Origin: Pseudomonadota bacterium
GTDB taxonomy: Bacteria > Pseudomonadota > Gammaproteobacteria > Berkiellales > Berkiellaceae
Direction: 5' to 3'
Assembly: GCA_018242045.1 (NCBI GenBank)
Contig: JAFECR010000010.1
Coordinates: 91,348 to 154,616 of the forward strand
DNA length: 63,269 nt
Positions 33,721 to 43,487 of this stretch are shown in pieces (position 1 is the stretch's first letter; each line of letters starts with the position of its first letter). The notes under the pieces were generated by a model that was not told the origin of the DNA, did not search any database, and saw only the letters and a program-made list of their open reading frames with translations. The translations under genes and the position numbers were made by a program.

Positions 33721-34161
33721 CTACTTTTTCGCTCTAATGGCAAGCACGTCACAATGCGCATGATGTATGATCCCATCTGCAATGGATCCTAGAAGTAAAC
33801 TGATGCCATGGCGCCCATGCCCACCAACAATGATTAAATCCACCTGGAGTTCCTTGGCCTTTTCAAGCACAACAGTTTGAACAGCACCACCCATTTCAAG
33901 AAATTGCTGCTCAGAAGGTATGCCTAAATTTGTTGCTAGCTGATCTAAAGATTTTCTGGCTTCTTGCTCAAGTTGCTGCTCAACTTCCATAATCAGTTGA
34001 TAACCTTGCGCAGCGCCATAGGCATGAATATTTTCTACACAATGAATCATGTAAAGTTTAGCATTGTGTTCTTTTGCAAATTCAACAGCACGTTGTGCAG
34101 TGTACTCATCATAAGCTGGGTGCAAATCTATCGCGACTAAAATGCTTTTATAAATGCTCAT
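33721..34161 (-). CDS. Universal stress protein (UspA family)
   Basis: A 146-aa single-domain USP. The N-terminus YKSILVAIDLHP, the middle AKLYMIHCVEN and the C-terminal nucleotide-binding GGHGRHGISLLLGSIADGIIHHAHCDVLAIR (G-2x-G-9x-G-S/T type) are all complete. USPs bind ATP or bridge stress responses in the cytoplasm. AGGAAAG precedes the ATG. Confidence 0.93.
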   Translation of the reverse strand: MSIYKSILVAIDLHPAYDEYTAQRAVEFAKEHNAKLYMIHCVENIHAYGAAQGYQLIMEVEQQLEQEARKSLDQLATNLGIPSEQQFLEMGGAVQTVVLEKAKELQVDLIIVGGHGRHGISLLLGSIADGIIHHAHCDVLAIRAKK

Positions 34162-34276
34162 TTTTCTTTCCTGATGTCAAAAGATCCCTTGAAAGCCCAT
34201 TATAATCAAACTTGACGCAATTTGTCCTTATAAGACCCACCCTAAGTGAGCATCCTCGCTTTTCTGAATGAAAAAA

Positions 34277-36178
34277 TTAGGGCTGTTCTAGTAAAGACCA
34301 GCGCTCATAGGCATTGGCTAATTCTTCTTTAAGTCGAACAACCTTTTCATTTGTTTCTAATATCTCGTGCTTGGGCTTGTTATAAAACTGTGGGTCACAA
34401 ATTAGGGTTTCCAGCTCGCTTATCTGCGATTCTAATTTTTCTATTAGTCCTGGCAACATAGCTAATTCTTTTTGGTCTTGATAACTTAATTTTTTTGGCT
34501 TGACATTCAGTTCTGAAGTTTTACTTTGGGCTGTTAACTTGAGAACCTTTTTAGGTTCTGAGATCTCTTTTTTATTAGGTGTCAAACTTTGCCTTTGTAG
34601 CCAATCGCTATATCCACCAACATTGATTGATATCTTTCCATCTGTATCTAAAAAAATACAATGCGTTGCAATATTATCGATGAAATCTCTATCATGACTA
34701 ATGATAATCACCGTACCTTGATAATTTAATAACAAAGTCTCTAATACATCGAGCGACTCTATATCCAAATCATTGGTTGGTTCATCTAAAACAAGTACGT
34801 TTGCTGGTTTTGCAAATAATTTTGCTAACATCAAACGGTTTTGCTCTCCGCCAGAAAGCGTATTGGCTAGAGTACGACACTTGCTTGGCGAAAATAAAAA
34901 ATCACCTAAATAACCAATAACATGTTTTTTCTTGCCTTGTATTTCTACTGAATCATCCCCTTTGGCAACATTTGCCATCACCGTTTCTTGTGGGTTTATT
35001 TCTTCGCGATTTTGATCAAAAAAAGCAATTTGATTAACAGGGCTTTGCTTAACCGAACCTTGAGTTGGTTTCAGTTGACCAATTAACAACTTCACTAAGG
35101 TAGTCTTTCCCGTGCCGTTTTGACCTACGATTGCAATTTTATCTTGCCGCTGAATATTAAAAGAGAAATTTTCAATTATAGATTTATGTTCATGATAGCT
35201 AAAAGAAATATTTTCAGCTTGAATGACCATTTTTCCACCAGCAATAGGATCGTTAACTTCAAACTTAGGCTTATCTTTGATAGTGCGACGTTGCTTTCTT
35301 TCTTCTCGCAATGCTTTTAAGGCTCGAACGCGTCCTTCATTGCGTGTCCTTCTCGCTTTAATACCTTGTCGTATCCATTGTTCCTCATCGGATAGTTTCT
35401 TATCAAACAAGGCATTGTGTCTTGCTTCTTCAAGCAACACCTGTTCTTTTTTAATAAGATAATTGTCATAGTCTGGTGGATAAGAAGTTAATTTTCCTCT
35501 ATCTAACTCCACAATTCTTGTTGCTAATTTTTTAAGCAACGCCCTATCATGCGTAATGAATATAACGGTTTTAGGATAGTTTAGTAGCATTTTTTCTAAC
35601 CATTCAATCGCCGCTAAATCCAAATGGTTAGTTGGTTCATCCAGCAATAAGATATCTGGCTCCTGCACAAGCGCTGTCGCAAGTGCCACTCTACGGCGCC
35701 AGCCACCTGATAAGTCAGACATTTTCTTATCTGCGGGTAAATTTAAATCTTGGATGATCTTTTCAATGCGCTGCTGAATGTGCCAACCATTTTGCACTTC
35801 AATCTCATGTTGCAGCACTTGGACTTGATTCATCCATGCATCGGTATGATTGTGGGCTTGTGCAATTAGATGATGATATTGTACCAACAATTGACTTAAT
35901 TTCTCCAAGCCCTGAGCAACAGTTTCGTAAACAGTCAATGCTGTCGGTTCAGGTAAAGCCTGAGCTAAACTTGCTACTTTCAAAAAAGCGGGCTTAATAA
36001 TATCTCCCACATCTGGCAATATTTCTTGAGAGATGATCTTGAGTAAGGTTGATTTACCTTCTCCGTTTCGTCCTATCAACGCAATTCGTTCTTTGGCATT
36101 GATCTCTAGATTTTGATTATCAATTAAAGGGAATTGACCAACTGAAATATAAATATTTTTTAAACTAAGTAAAGACAT
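34277..36178 (-). CDS. uup: ABC-F ATPase Uup
   Basis: A 633-aa soluble protein with two ABC domains and no membrane part. Walker A motifs are GRNGEGKSTLLKI and GQNGTGKTTLVKL; signatures are LSGGWRRRVALA and LSGGEQNRLMLA; Walker B motifs are LLLDEPTNHLD and LVLDEPTNDLD. A C-terminal coiled coil (~560-630) distinguishes Uup from other ABC-F proteins. Uup acts at the ribosome and in recombination intermediates and limits transposon excision in E. coli. The ATG at 36178 (MSLLSLKNIYIS) is chosen because Uup proteins start there; the frame extends 13 codons further. Confidence 0.93.
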   Translation of the reverse strand: MSLLSLKNIYISVGQFPLIDNQNLEINAKERIALIGRNGEGKSTLLKIISQEILPDVGDIIKPAFLKVASLAQALPEPTALTVYETVAQGLEKLSQLLVQYHHLIAQAHNHTDAWMNQVQVLQHEIEVQNGWHIQQRIEKIIQDLNLPADKKMSDLSGGWRRRVALATALVQEPDILLLDEPTNHLDLAAIEWLEKMLLNYPKTVIFITHDRALLKKLATRIVELDRGKLTSYPPDYDNYLIKKEQVLLEEARHNALFDKKLSDEEQWIRQGIKARRTRNEGRVRALKALREERKQRRTIKDKPKFEVNDPIAGGKMVIQAENISFSYHEHKSIIENFSFNIQRQDKIAIVGQNGTGKTTLVKLLIGQLKPTQGSVKQSPVNQIAFFDQNREEINPQETVMANVAKGDDSVEIQGKKKHVIGYLGDFLFSPSKCRTLANTLSGGEQNRLMLAKLFAKPANVLVLDEPTNDLDIESLDVLETLLLNYQGTVIIISHDRDFIDNIATHCIFLDTDGKISINVGGYSDWLQRQSLTPNKKEISEPKKVLKLTAQSKTSELNVKPKKLSYQDQKELAMLPGLIEKLESQISELETLICDPQFYNKPKHEILETNEKVVRLKEELANAYERWSLLEQP

Positions 36179-36412
36179 GGTGGTAAATCTTCGCAAAAAA
36201 TCTTTTAAATGTGTCATTTAAAAGACTATATAACAATTTTTAAATCATTTCAATGACTTGCCATTAATAAATTTGCGTAACGTTCACAAGATAAAAACAA
36301 TGTCACAGCTAAGCGTTCGGGAAAAATTATGTCACTATTATTGAAATTCTTAAACTAAAAAAGTAATATTCGTAACTCCTGTTTTTAAATATAACAATAT
36401 TAAGGAATAAAA

Positions 36413-36589
36413 ATGAAAACATTAATCCAAGAACAATTATTACTCGTTGCTGGCGGAAACGATGAAAACCAAAATGACGTTCCTGCAACGGAAGAAGTTC
36501 CTGTAGTGGCTCCCGAAGTTATCGTAGAAGAAACTTTGCTGCAAAGAGCAGGCGCATTCCTTTCTAAAATGGCGTTTGGCTGCTGCTAA
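36413..36589 (+). CDS. Double-glycine-leader peptide, acidic with Cys-Cys end (family member 3)
   Basis: A 58-aa peptide. The leader MKTLIQEQLLLVAGG has GG at positions 14-15. The mature part is short and unlike the other members: an acidic Pro/Val/Glu stretch (ATEEVPVVAPEVIVEE), then an amphipathic helix (LLQRAGAFLSKMAFG) ending in Cys-Cys. AAGGAA precedes the ATG and a hairpin terminator follows, so it is a monocistronic gene. The size and Cys ending resemble microcin or bacteriocin precursors; activity is unknown. Confidence 0.7.
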   Translation: MKTLIQEQLLLVAGGNDENQNDVPATEEVPVVAPEVIVEETLLQRAGAFLSKMAFGCC

Positions 36590-36597
36590 TACCAATA

Positions 36598-36627
36598 GGC
36601 AACTGGGAAATTTCTTTCCTAGTTGCC
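36598..36627 (+). terminator. Terminator hairpin after the 58-aa peptide gene
   Basis: GGCAACTGGGAAA and TTTCCTAGTTGCC form a 13-base stem with one mismatch and a four-base loop, nine bases after the stop codon. The T-tract that follows is imperfect. Confidence 0.65.
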
Positions 36628-36723
36628 ATTATCGAATCAATTCCTACCTTCGTTTTCTTTAGCTAATCTTCCAAGACTAAATCTGGTTATGTTTGTATAC
36701 TTAAATTACATATTGAGGTATAC

Positions 36724-37881
36724 ATGCGCCACTTTAAACTTTTTATCCTATTGCTTTCAATCACCCAAGAGCTTTGTTACGCGAATAACAACCTTATTGA
36801 ATTCGAACAGTCTTGCGCGCAAGGTCAACAAATTACGATTGCAGCGATGGGAGATTTATTATTACACCATCCATTGCAAGTAAAAGCTTCTCACTCAGGA
36901 TTTAAAAGTTTATGGCAAGAGGCAATTCCTTATATTAAGCACGCTGATATTGCTTATGCTAATTTGGAAGGACCTATCGCACCAGGAATTTCCCAAAATG
37001 GCAGTCAAAGTAATGCCGATCCTTTACGTTGGGATTACAAACTTTATTCTGATTATCCTTTATTTAATTACCACCCTCAATTAGCACAAGACTTAAAACA
37101 AAGTGGCTTCACACTGCTTTCCACCGCGAATAATCATGCTTTTGATAGAAAAGCGATTGGTGTGGATAAAACCTTAGAAACTTTAGATAAGATTGGCATT
37201 GCCCATGTGGGATCGCGAAAAAGTAATTCTGATCAAGAATTTGTAAAAATCATAGAAAGCCGAGGCATCAAATTAGCTTGGATTGCCTGTACAGAGCACA
37301 CCAACGGCGCGACTGATGAATATCATCAAATACGCTATTGCTATAAGCCATCTGATAAACAATGGATTTTGAATACCATTCAATCATTAAAATCTAAAGT
37401 AGATGCTATTATTGTCGCACCTCATTGGGGAGTTGAATACCAAGAAAAACCTAACCAAAGTCAAACTACTTTTGCAAAACAAATGCTAGATGCTGGAGCA
37501 ATCGCCATTATTGGTTCACACCCGCATGTGCTACAACCAGTAGAAAAATACCTTACCAAGGACGGTAGAGCCACCTTAATCAGTTATTCGCTTGGAAATT
37601 TTGTCAGTTTTCAAGGTTCAACTCGCACGCGAAGCACTATCATTTTATTAATTGGCTTAACTAGAACCATGAATGGAACCATTATTAATGGTGTTCGTTT
37701 TGTACCAATGTATATGATGAATCGCAGTGGGACAGACAAAATACACTTGTCACAATTAACGCCTAAAGATAAAGCATGGCCTACCTTTGGTTACATTGCC
37801 CGAGCCATTCCTTTAAGAAATGCAATTTATGAGTTGCCTATTGTTACCAACCCAAGCTGTCAAAAAAATTTAAACGATTAA
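36724..37881 (+). CDS. CapA-like (poly-gamma-glutamate synthesis) metallophosphatase-fold protein
   Basis: A 385-aa protein. A signal peptide (LFILLLSITQELCYA) is followed by the CapA/PGA_cap domain: IAAMGDLLLHHPL, ADIAYANLEGPIAPG, LLSTANNHAFDRKAIGVDKTLE, IVAPHWGVEYQ and IIGSHPHVLQPVE. In Bacillus CapA takes part in poly-gamma-glutamate export. Stand-alone proteobacterial relatives have unclear roles and no capB/capC is present here. It should act in the periplasm. A strong terminator follows. Confidence 0.88.
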   Translation: MRHFKLFILLLSITQELCYANNNLIEFEQSCAQGQQITIAAMGDLLLHHPLQVKASHSGFKSLWQEAIPYIKHADIAYANLEGPIAPGISQNGSQSNADPLRWDYKLYSDYPLFNYHPQLAQDLKQSGFTLLSTANNHAFDRKAIGVDKTLETLDKIGIAHVGSRKSNSDQEFVKIIESRGIKLAWIACTEHTNGATDEYHQIRYCYKPSDKQWILNTIQSLKSKVDAIIVAPHWGVEYQEKPNQSQTTFAKQMLDAGAIAIIGSHPHVLQPVEKYLTKDGRATLISYSLGNFVSFQGSTRTRSTIILLIGLTRTMNGTIINGVRFVPMYMMNRSGTDKIHLSQLTPKDKAWPTFGYIARAIPLRNAIYELPIVTNPSCQKNLND

Positions 37882-37885
37882 AAAA

Positions 37886-37915
37886 AGAGCGCAGGTTTTT
37901 AATCTGCGCTTTTTG
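37886..37915 (+). terminator. Rho-independent terminator after the CapA-like gene
   Basis: AGCGCAG and CTGCGCT (37889-37911) form a seven-base stem, preceded by A7 and followed by T4. It lies just past the stop codon and could also act on the convergent peptide gene. Confidence 0.88.
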
Positions 37916-37934
37916 ATCAAATAAATATTTTGGT

Positions 37935-38177
37935 TTATTGATGAGGTGTGATATCAAAATTACCAATGGTAATCTTATCAACTAACATTGAGCTAAAGTT
38001 AGCTGATGCAGTATTAATTTGATCTGTAAAGGTTGTTGCATTTGTTATTTCACCTAGCAAGTAGGCATTTAACAAATTAATAAATGCGAGTGTGTCTGGA
38101 GCAGCAACTGTTACAGATACTGATACATCTATACCACCTGAAACTTGTTGCGCAGAATTGATATCTAGTACTTTCAT
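37935..38177 (-). CDS. Double-glycine-leader small protein (family member 4)
   Basis: 80 aa. The ATG at 38177 is preferred over one four codons upstream because the upstream ATG overlaps the GGAG of the ribosome-binding site. The leader is MKVLDINSAQQVSGGI with GG at 14-15. The mature part is Thr/Ser/Ala-rich, weakly hydrophobic and predicted beta/alpha (IDVSVSVTVAAPDTLAF, NLLNAYLLGEITNATTF). It lacks Cys. It is monocistronic and convergent with the CapA-like gene. Confidence 0.68.
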   Translation of the reverse strand: MKVLDINSAQQVSGGIDVSVSVTVAAPDTLAFINLLNAYLLGEITNATTFTDQINTASANFSSMLVDKITIGNFDITPHQ

Positions 38178-38286
38178 ATAAATCTCCATTTTAATATTAA
38201 ACCACTACTTGCAACTGCCGTTTTACTATATTTTCTTTAACATCAAAATGCAAGACAATACTTGCAGCAAAACAGCTTCAGAAAGA

Positions 38287-39066
38287 TTACTGATTAGGAT
38301 GAAAGTGTGGAGCTAAATAGCTCAGAAAGGGGAGCGTCAATTTTCTCAGAATGCCTATCTCTCCCCAAAAGAAATGAAAAGCATCTATATAAAATTGTTT
38401 AGATTGATACAGCTTATCGTAAGCAACCATGTGAAAAAAATAACTGACAAAACCAGTTATTAAAAAGAAAGCTGACAGAAAATAACCTGCTATGCGTTGA
38501 ATATAATTGCCACCAATGGCATAAAAGATATCAAAGACAACAGCCTTATGTTCTACTTCCTCAAGAAAGTGCCATTGCCAAAGCGAGGTAATTGTTGCGT
38601 CAACCCCTTGAAAAAATTCAGGATGACTAAGATAAAATTCTCCTGCTTTGGCAGTAAAATGCTCCATCGCAGCGACCATGGCAAGTCGAATTTTGTGACC
38701 TACTACCAAAGCAACCAATGCAAATAAGTTTTGATAAAAATAATTTTTAACTTTTAATTTAGGATAAAAAGGCTTCACTGCCTTGATATATAAACGAAAA
38801 TGCTCCTTACTATGCCGTATTTCTTGTCTGGCAAAATGAATTGCTTTTTTCTTAAGTGTTTTATTCTTTAGTCGTTTGAGCGACGCAAACACGCAGCTTA
38901 CAAAAAATCGTTCTCCATAAGGAATACTTGTCGTTAGGGCATTTGCATGAAGGGTTTGAACCGCAGAATGATTAAACCAATAACGCGAAGATATTTTAGC
39001 CGTTTTAAAACTAACCTCAGGAAACTGCCTCGACAAATTTTGGTGATTGCTTGAACTTTTAATCAA
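38287..39066 (-). CDS. PF10118-type predicted metal-dependent hydrolase
   Basis: A 259-aa protein. Conserved acidic/His motifs typical of the family are FARQEIRHSKEHFRLY, AAMEHFTAKAGEF and WHFLEEVEHKAVVFDIF. These form a ferritin-like di-metal site in predictions. Two hydrophobic segments near 195-220 suggest membrane association. The enzymatic reaction of this family is not established. It probably starts with TTG. Confidence 0.8.
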   Translation of the reverse strand: MIKSSSNHQNLSRQFPEVSFKTAKISSRYWFNHSAVQTLHANALTTSIPYGERFFVSCVFASLKRLKNKTLKKKAIHFARQEIRHSKEHFRLYIKAVKPFYPKLKVKNYFYQNLFALVALVVGHKIRLAMVAAMEHFTAKAGEFYLSHPEFFQGVDATITSLWQWHFLEEVEHKAVVFDIFYAIGGNYIQRIAGYFLSAFFLITGFVSYFFHMVAYDKLYQSKQFYIDAFHFFWGEIGILRKLTLPFLSYLAPHFHPNQ

Positions 39067-39196
39067 ATCCTTACCTCATCATATTGCAACACAAAAATAT
39101 TTAAGATTGCATTAATGAGGTAATTAACAGAAATTGGATTCTGAGAGAAGCCTTCTATAAGAATTACCACTATTTAATTAACTAAATGCCTTAAAA

Positions 39197-42100
39197 TCAC
39201 ATAGGGGCCGGCAACATCTTTGAATCATTCTGTTTGCCAACTTCCTCTGCATCCGCTATCGGTGATTTCTGTTCTGGTGTTGTCAGTTTATTTTCAAAAG
39301 CAGGGGTATATGAAACACCAAGTTGTGATTTTTCCTCAAAGGCCAATAGCAAAGACCAATGTTGCTCAAGAAAACGTTGTTCATCTTGATTTAAATCTGT
39401 CATCTCGTCTTTCATCTCTTGTTTGAAAGTAGTTAAATTTATACCTTTATTAAAAAAACTATGATTTACTAAACTACTTGTAAGATGCAAAATAAAATCC
39501 TTGGTTGCTTTAGCCTGAAATGCTGTTTGTACTTGCTGAACATATTTTTCAAACAAAGTTTGTTTTTGTATCATTCTATCAATTTGTGTTTGTGGCATTT
39601 TTGCTTTTTTGAGCCTTTCCACTTGGTTATCAAACGGATTGCAGATCCGCTCAGGAATCACTTGCCACCAAAGTTTTGTAGCTAAGATCTCATTCAAGGC
39701 CTGCATAAGGTTGAGCCTTTCAATGTCTTGCATATCAATTACATCCAAAATTGCTTTAAGCTGAGCTTTATCTTGCAACAACTGCGGCATCTTTTCTTTG
39801 AAATAAGTCTGCATAGCTTCTAGTTGTCTGAAACTTGCCACGCATTTGGGAGCTTTATTTTGAATTGAGCTCAGCAACACAGCAAAGAAATCATGCTCAA
39901 TGGGCTGACTGTCTATAGCAAACGGATTAATTTTGTTTATCTCTTCTTGCGTGGGTGCGCGATCCATTTCGCGATTCATGCGATCTGCTAAGGCAGCAAC
40001 CACCAAATCATTACCTGCAACATCCAGCAGACCTTGTTCAAAATAAATAATATCCTCTTGCACTATCCCAGGATTTTGCGGATGAATAAATACTTCTTCT
40101 AAATAATTTTGTATACCCCCTAAACTTTTTATAAAATTATTGCGTATCGTTAGCAAATCTTTGGAAAAGGTGACCGTATTTCTTAGTATTGCTTCGGCAT
40201 TGTGCCGAGAAATCCCTATTATGGCGTTAAAAAAATCTTGCTTTTCTTGAAGAGTTAATAAAGAACGTATCTGATCATTAAAGGCTTGTAAAACCTTACT
40301 TTTGCAAAAATCTGCTATCCAATCTTTAAGAGAGGGGGGTAATTGTGCCTTTTCATGAAACGAGCCCATATCAGCAATTCTTGTTATAACGCGAGGGTAA
40401 CAAGAAGGGTTGTTAGGACCATGGGCATCTCGAATTTCGGCAAGCTTAAGAATAAAATTTTCTAGCCGTGTCGCGCGATTCTCATCACTGCCATCGTTTT
40501 TATCCATCACCACCACGTAATAATAGGCAAGGCGTCTATATATATCATCATAGACTACCGCTGCTTTTAAGCCCCCAGAATGAGACACCTCGCTGTCAGG
40601 ATTAAGGGGTGGTATTAATAAATTTGTCCATCCATTAATTATTACTTTTGCATGTTTATTAAATCCTCGCCAAGCAGATTGTGCTGTATCTAATACCTCA
40701 ATCGAAGTAAAAACCTCGCTTGAGGCTTGCATGATCTCTTCATCCATTAACAATAATTTTTCTCGATGCGCATTGATGAAATTAATAACATTCATTTGCG
40801 AAGCCCCTTTTCTTTGCGCCTGAACTAACATTGCATCTAATAGCGTATTTCTAATACATTCATGGATCTTGTTAATTGCTTCTTTTTCATCTTTTATTTG
40901 AGAATAGGCTAGCACTGCCTCTTGAAACTGAGGAACGATGGTATTATTAAAATGCGAATTCGCTCTAGCAAATTTACTTGTATATTCAGTGCCACCGCCC
41001 CCTTGATTCAAATTAGCTTCATAACGCTTAACATTTGCTTCTATAGTATGTAAAAGGTAAATAGCCTCTGACTTGCATTCATCTAATAGGTTGTTATCAT
41101 ATAAAAATTGTATTGGCGAAGAATCACAGATTAATCCAAATTTTTGCTCAATACTTGCAAAGTGAGTGGTGAATATAGCAGCATCTTTCAATAAAGTGGA
41201 TAAAGGATATCCATAAACCAGACTATCGGCAAACAAGTTTTCGATAAGCGATTGATCCTTTAAATAGCGAAGTTCAGATATTGGAAGTGATTTATTAACG
41301 CCTTTGGCTAGCAACAGAGTTACAACTTGAGGCAGATTATCATGCACAGCACGTGTAAGTGGCGTAAAATTACCAAAAACTACATCTAACTTAGCCCCAG
41401 CTTCTATTAGTGCTTTTGCAACCTCTTTATTACGGTGTGTTATAGCCAAATGTAATGCGGTTTCTTCTTGAAATACCGCCTCTATATTTGCATTTGCGTT
41501 GATGAGCATTATAGCGATGTCGTTTTTGCCTTGGATAATCGCACGTTGTAAGGCCGTGCGGCCTTGGCTGTCTCGTGTTTCCTTATTAGCACCTGCATCT
41601 ATTAAAACCTTGGCAATATCAACTCTGCTTGAACTGATAGCTCTATGTAACGGCGTATCATCTCTATATAATACTTCTATGTTTACGCCAAATGCCACAA
41701 GTACCTTGGCAATTTCTGTTTGATTTTGCTCAATAGCATGGTGTAAAGGCGTTCGTCCTTGTTGTCCCAAAATAGCTTCCTTATTTGCACCCTGTTGTAG
41801 TAATGCAGTAGCAATCTTAACATTTTTAAAGGAAATGCTCGCATGCAACGGCGTAAACCCATCGCAACTTATTTCAGTCTTTGCGCCTTTTTCAATTAAT
41901 TTCAAAGCTATTTCTGTTTGATTTTTTTCAATTGCAATTCTAAGGGGTGTAAGGCCTACTTTCATTGAGTATGGCGTATGTATATTTGCATTACTGTCTA
42001 TCAATTTTTTTGCAATTTCGACTCGACCATGAAATATCGCTCGCAATAAAGGGGTTTGACCTTGATATAAAATTTCTTTATCTGCGCCTGCTTCTATAAG

Positions 42101-43435
42101 CGCAAGTGCAATTTCGGCTTTCTTTTGCAGTAAACTTTCATCAATTTTTATTTCGCTGTCGTCGATAGTTGCATGTAGTGGGGTATTCCCTGCCTCCCCT
42201 GTTTCTAGGTTTAAAAGTGCCTTTTGTGCTATCAATGCCAGTGCAATTTCCTTATTATGCAACAAAATACTAAAATCTAATGGCGCAAGACCATCATGCC
42301 TTACATTAATGTCGGCATGTTTGATTAACATTAATGCCGTTTCATTGAGCCCCAGATCAATGGCTGCATGTAATGGTGTAAAACCAACTTCCATTTCTCT
42401 GTTTGCTTCAAGATTAACATTGCTTTTAATTAAGGTAGCAGCCATTTCTTGACTTTTAAGACTAATAGCAAGATGCAATGGGGTTTTCCCAAAATATAAA
42501 GCTTCTTTATCTGCCCCTTTTGCTAGTAGTTCTTGTAAAATATTATTGCACCCCTTAATTATTTTTCCATTAGAAATAATTTCAAGCGCTGATAACGCGT
42601 TATTTGATGAGGTTGCCCAAAGCTTTTTATCTGATAAAATTACCCAATGTAATAGGGTATTTCTTTTGTCAATTTTAATGTTAATGTCTAATGTTGCGAT
42701 ATCTACATTTTTTAAAAGCGTAAACAATAAAGTATCATTATTTGCAAACGCTGTTTCTAAAATGACATAAAATATAGATTTATCTTTGTAAGGCCCGGTG
42801 GGGATTTTGACGTTAAAATTCAACACTTTTGCATATTTTTTAATAAATGGCACAAGCTTAACTGTCTGTTTATCGTCAAATTTGGTTAAGCATAACTTCA
42901 TGAGTCTTGCTTGAATAAGATCATTTCTACCAATAAGGTTATATAATTTATTCAAAACATGTTCTGAGAAATTTTCATCTAAATAATCAAAAATCTTACT
43001 ATCATACCATCTAGATTTGAGATCTTGTTTGTTGGTTGATAATGCCTGTTGAACCATTTGCGCTCTTCGAATGCCTGCGCGATAACTTGAATAATGCCAG
43101 GTTGCATTTAAATTGGTTAAATTTCTAAACCAATTTTTCCAGGTGAAACTGTCCATTCCCGTTGTAAAGGCAGCTATTTTTTTAGGATCGATTAGACGCT
43201 GATTCTCAAAAACAGCAAAGGCTTTGTCATCGAATCTTTTAAGTAAATATTGCAATGAAGCGCTAAGGGCGCCTGAAGCGAACATGATTCCCAAAGCCAG
43301 AGGCCAAAAACCAGATAGCACACCATAGATCCCTCCGACCAAAAGCCCATGAAACAATGGGTTTTTAAGCTGATCCATCGCTTTGTGAGATAAAATATAA
43401 TTGAATTTTTCTCGTAATTTTTGCATTAATAACAT
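39197..43435 (-). CDS. Large ankyrin-repeat protein with shared membrane module, candidate effector
   Basis: A 1412-aa protein. Residues ~20-60 are a hydrophobic hairpin (PLFHGLLVGGIYGVLSGFW), followed near 95-120 by NLTNLNATWHYSSYRAGIR. This block is shared with the phosphatase gene upstream. About 13 ankyrin repeats (GxTPLHxAI...A..LI..GA) run from ~255 to ~730. The C-terminal half is helical with no domain I recognise and ends in a polar tail. There is no signal peptide. It is transcribed after the phosphatase gene, with a 52-base gap. Ankyrin proteins of this size in Legionella-like bacteria are mostly translocated effectors. Confidence 0.85.
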   Translation of the reverse strand: MLLMQKLREKFNYILSHKAMDQLKNPLFHGLLVGGIYGVLSGFWPLALGIMFASGALSASLQYLLKRFDDKAFAVFENQRLIDPKKIAAFTTGMDSFTWKNWFRNLTNLNATWHYSSYRAGIRRAQMVQQALSTNKQDLKSRWYDSKIFDYLDENFSEHVLNKLYNLIGRNDLIQARLMKLCLTKFDDKQTVKLVPFIKKYAKVLNFNVKIPTGPYKDKSIFYVILETAFANNDTLLFTLLKNVDIATLDINIKIDKRNTLLHWVILSDKKLWATSSNNALSALEIISNGKIIKGCNNILQELLAKGADKEALYFGKTPLHLAISLKSQEMAATLIKSNVNLEANREMEVGFTPLHAAIDLGLNETALMLIKHADINVRHDGLAPLDFSILLHNKEIALALIAQKALLNLETGEAGNTPLHATIDDSEIKIDESLLQKKAEIALALIEAGADKEILYQGQTPLLRAIFHGRVEIAKKLIDSNANIHTPYSMKVGLTPLRIAIEKNQTEIALKLIEKGAKTEISCDGFTPLHASISFKNVKIATALLQQGANKEAILGQQGRTPLHHAIEQNQTEIAKVLVAFGVNIEVLYRDDTPLHRAISSSRVDIAKVLIDAGANKETRDSQGRTALQRAIIQGKNDIAIMLINANANIEAVFQEETALHLAITHRNKEVAKALIEAGAKLDVVFGNFTPLTRAVHDNLPQVVTLLLAKGVNKSLPISELRYLKDQSLIENLFADSLVYGYPLSTLLKDAAIFTTHFASIEQKFGLICDSSPIQFLYDNNLLDECKSEAIYLLHTIEANVKRYEANLNQGGGGTEYTSKFARANSHFNNTIVPQFQEAVLAYSQIKDEKEAINKIHECIRNTLLDAMLVQAQRKGASQMNVINFINAHREKLLLMDEEIMQASSEVFTSIEVLDTAQSAWRGFNKHAKVIINGWTNLLIPPLNPDSEVSHSGGLKAAVVYDDIYRRLAYYYVVVMDKNDGSDENRATRLENFILKLAEIRDAHGPNNPSCYPRVITRIADMGSFHEKAQLPPSLKDWIADFCKSKVLQAFNDQIRSLLTLQEKQDFFNAIIGISRHNAEAILRNTVTFSKDLLTIRNNFIKSLGGIQNYLEEVFIHPQNPGIVQEDIIYFEQGLLDVAGNDLVVAALADRMNREMDRAPTQEEINKINPFAIDSQPIEHDFFAVLLSSIQNKAPKCVASFRQLEAMQTYFKEKMPQLLQDKAQLKAILDVIDMQDIERLNLMQALNEILATKLWWQVIPERICNPFDNQVERLKKAKMPQTQIDRMIQKQTLFEKYVQQVQTAFQAKATKDFILHLTSSLVNHSFFNKGINLTTFKQEMKDEMTDLNQDEQRFLEQHWSLLLAFEEKSQLGVSYTPAFENKLTTPEQKSPIADAEEVGKQNDSKMLPAPM

Positions 43436-43487
43436 AAGATTTCTCGCAAAAAATAAGGGTATTTGACCAATGAATCGATTTCAAAAA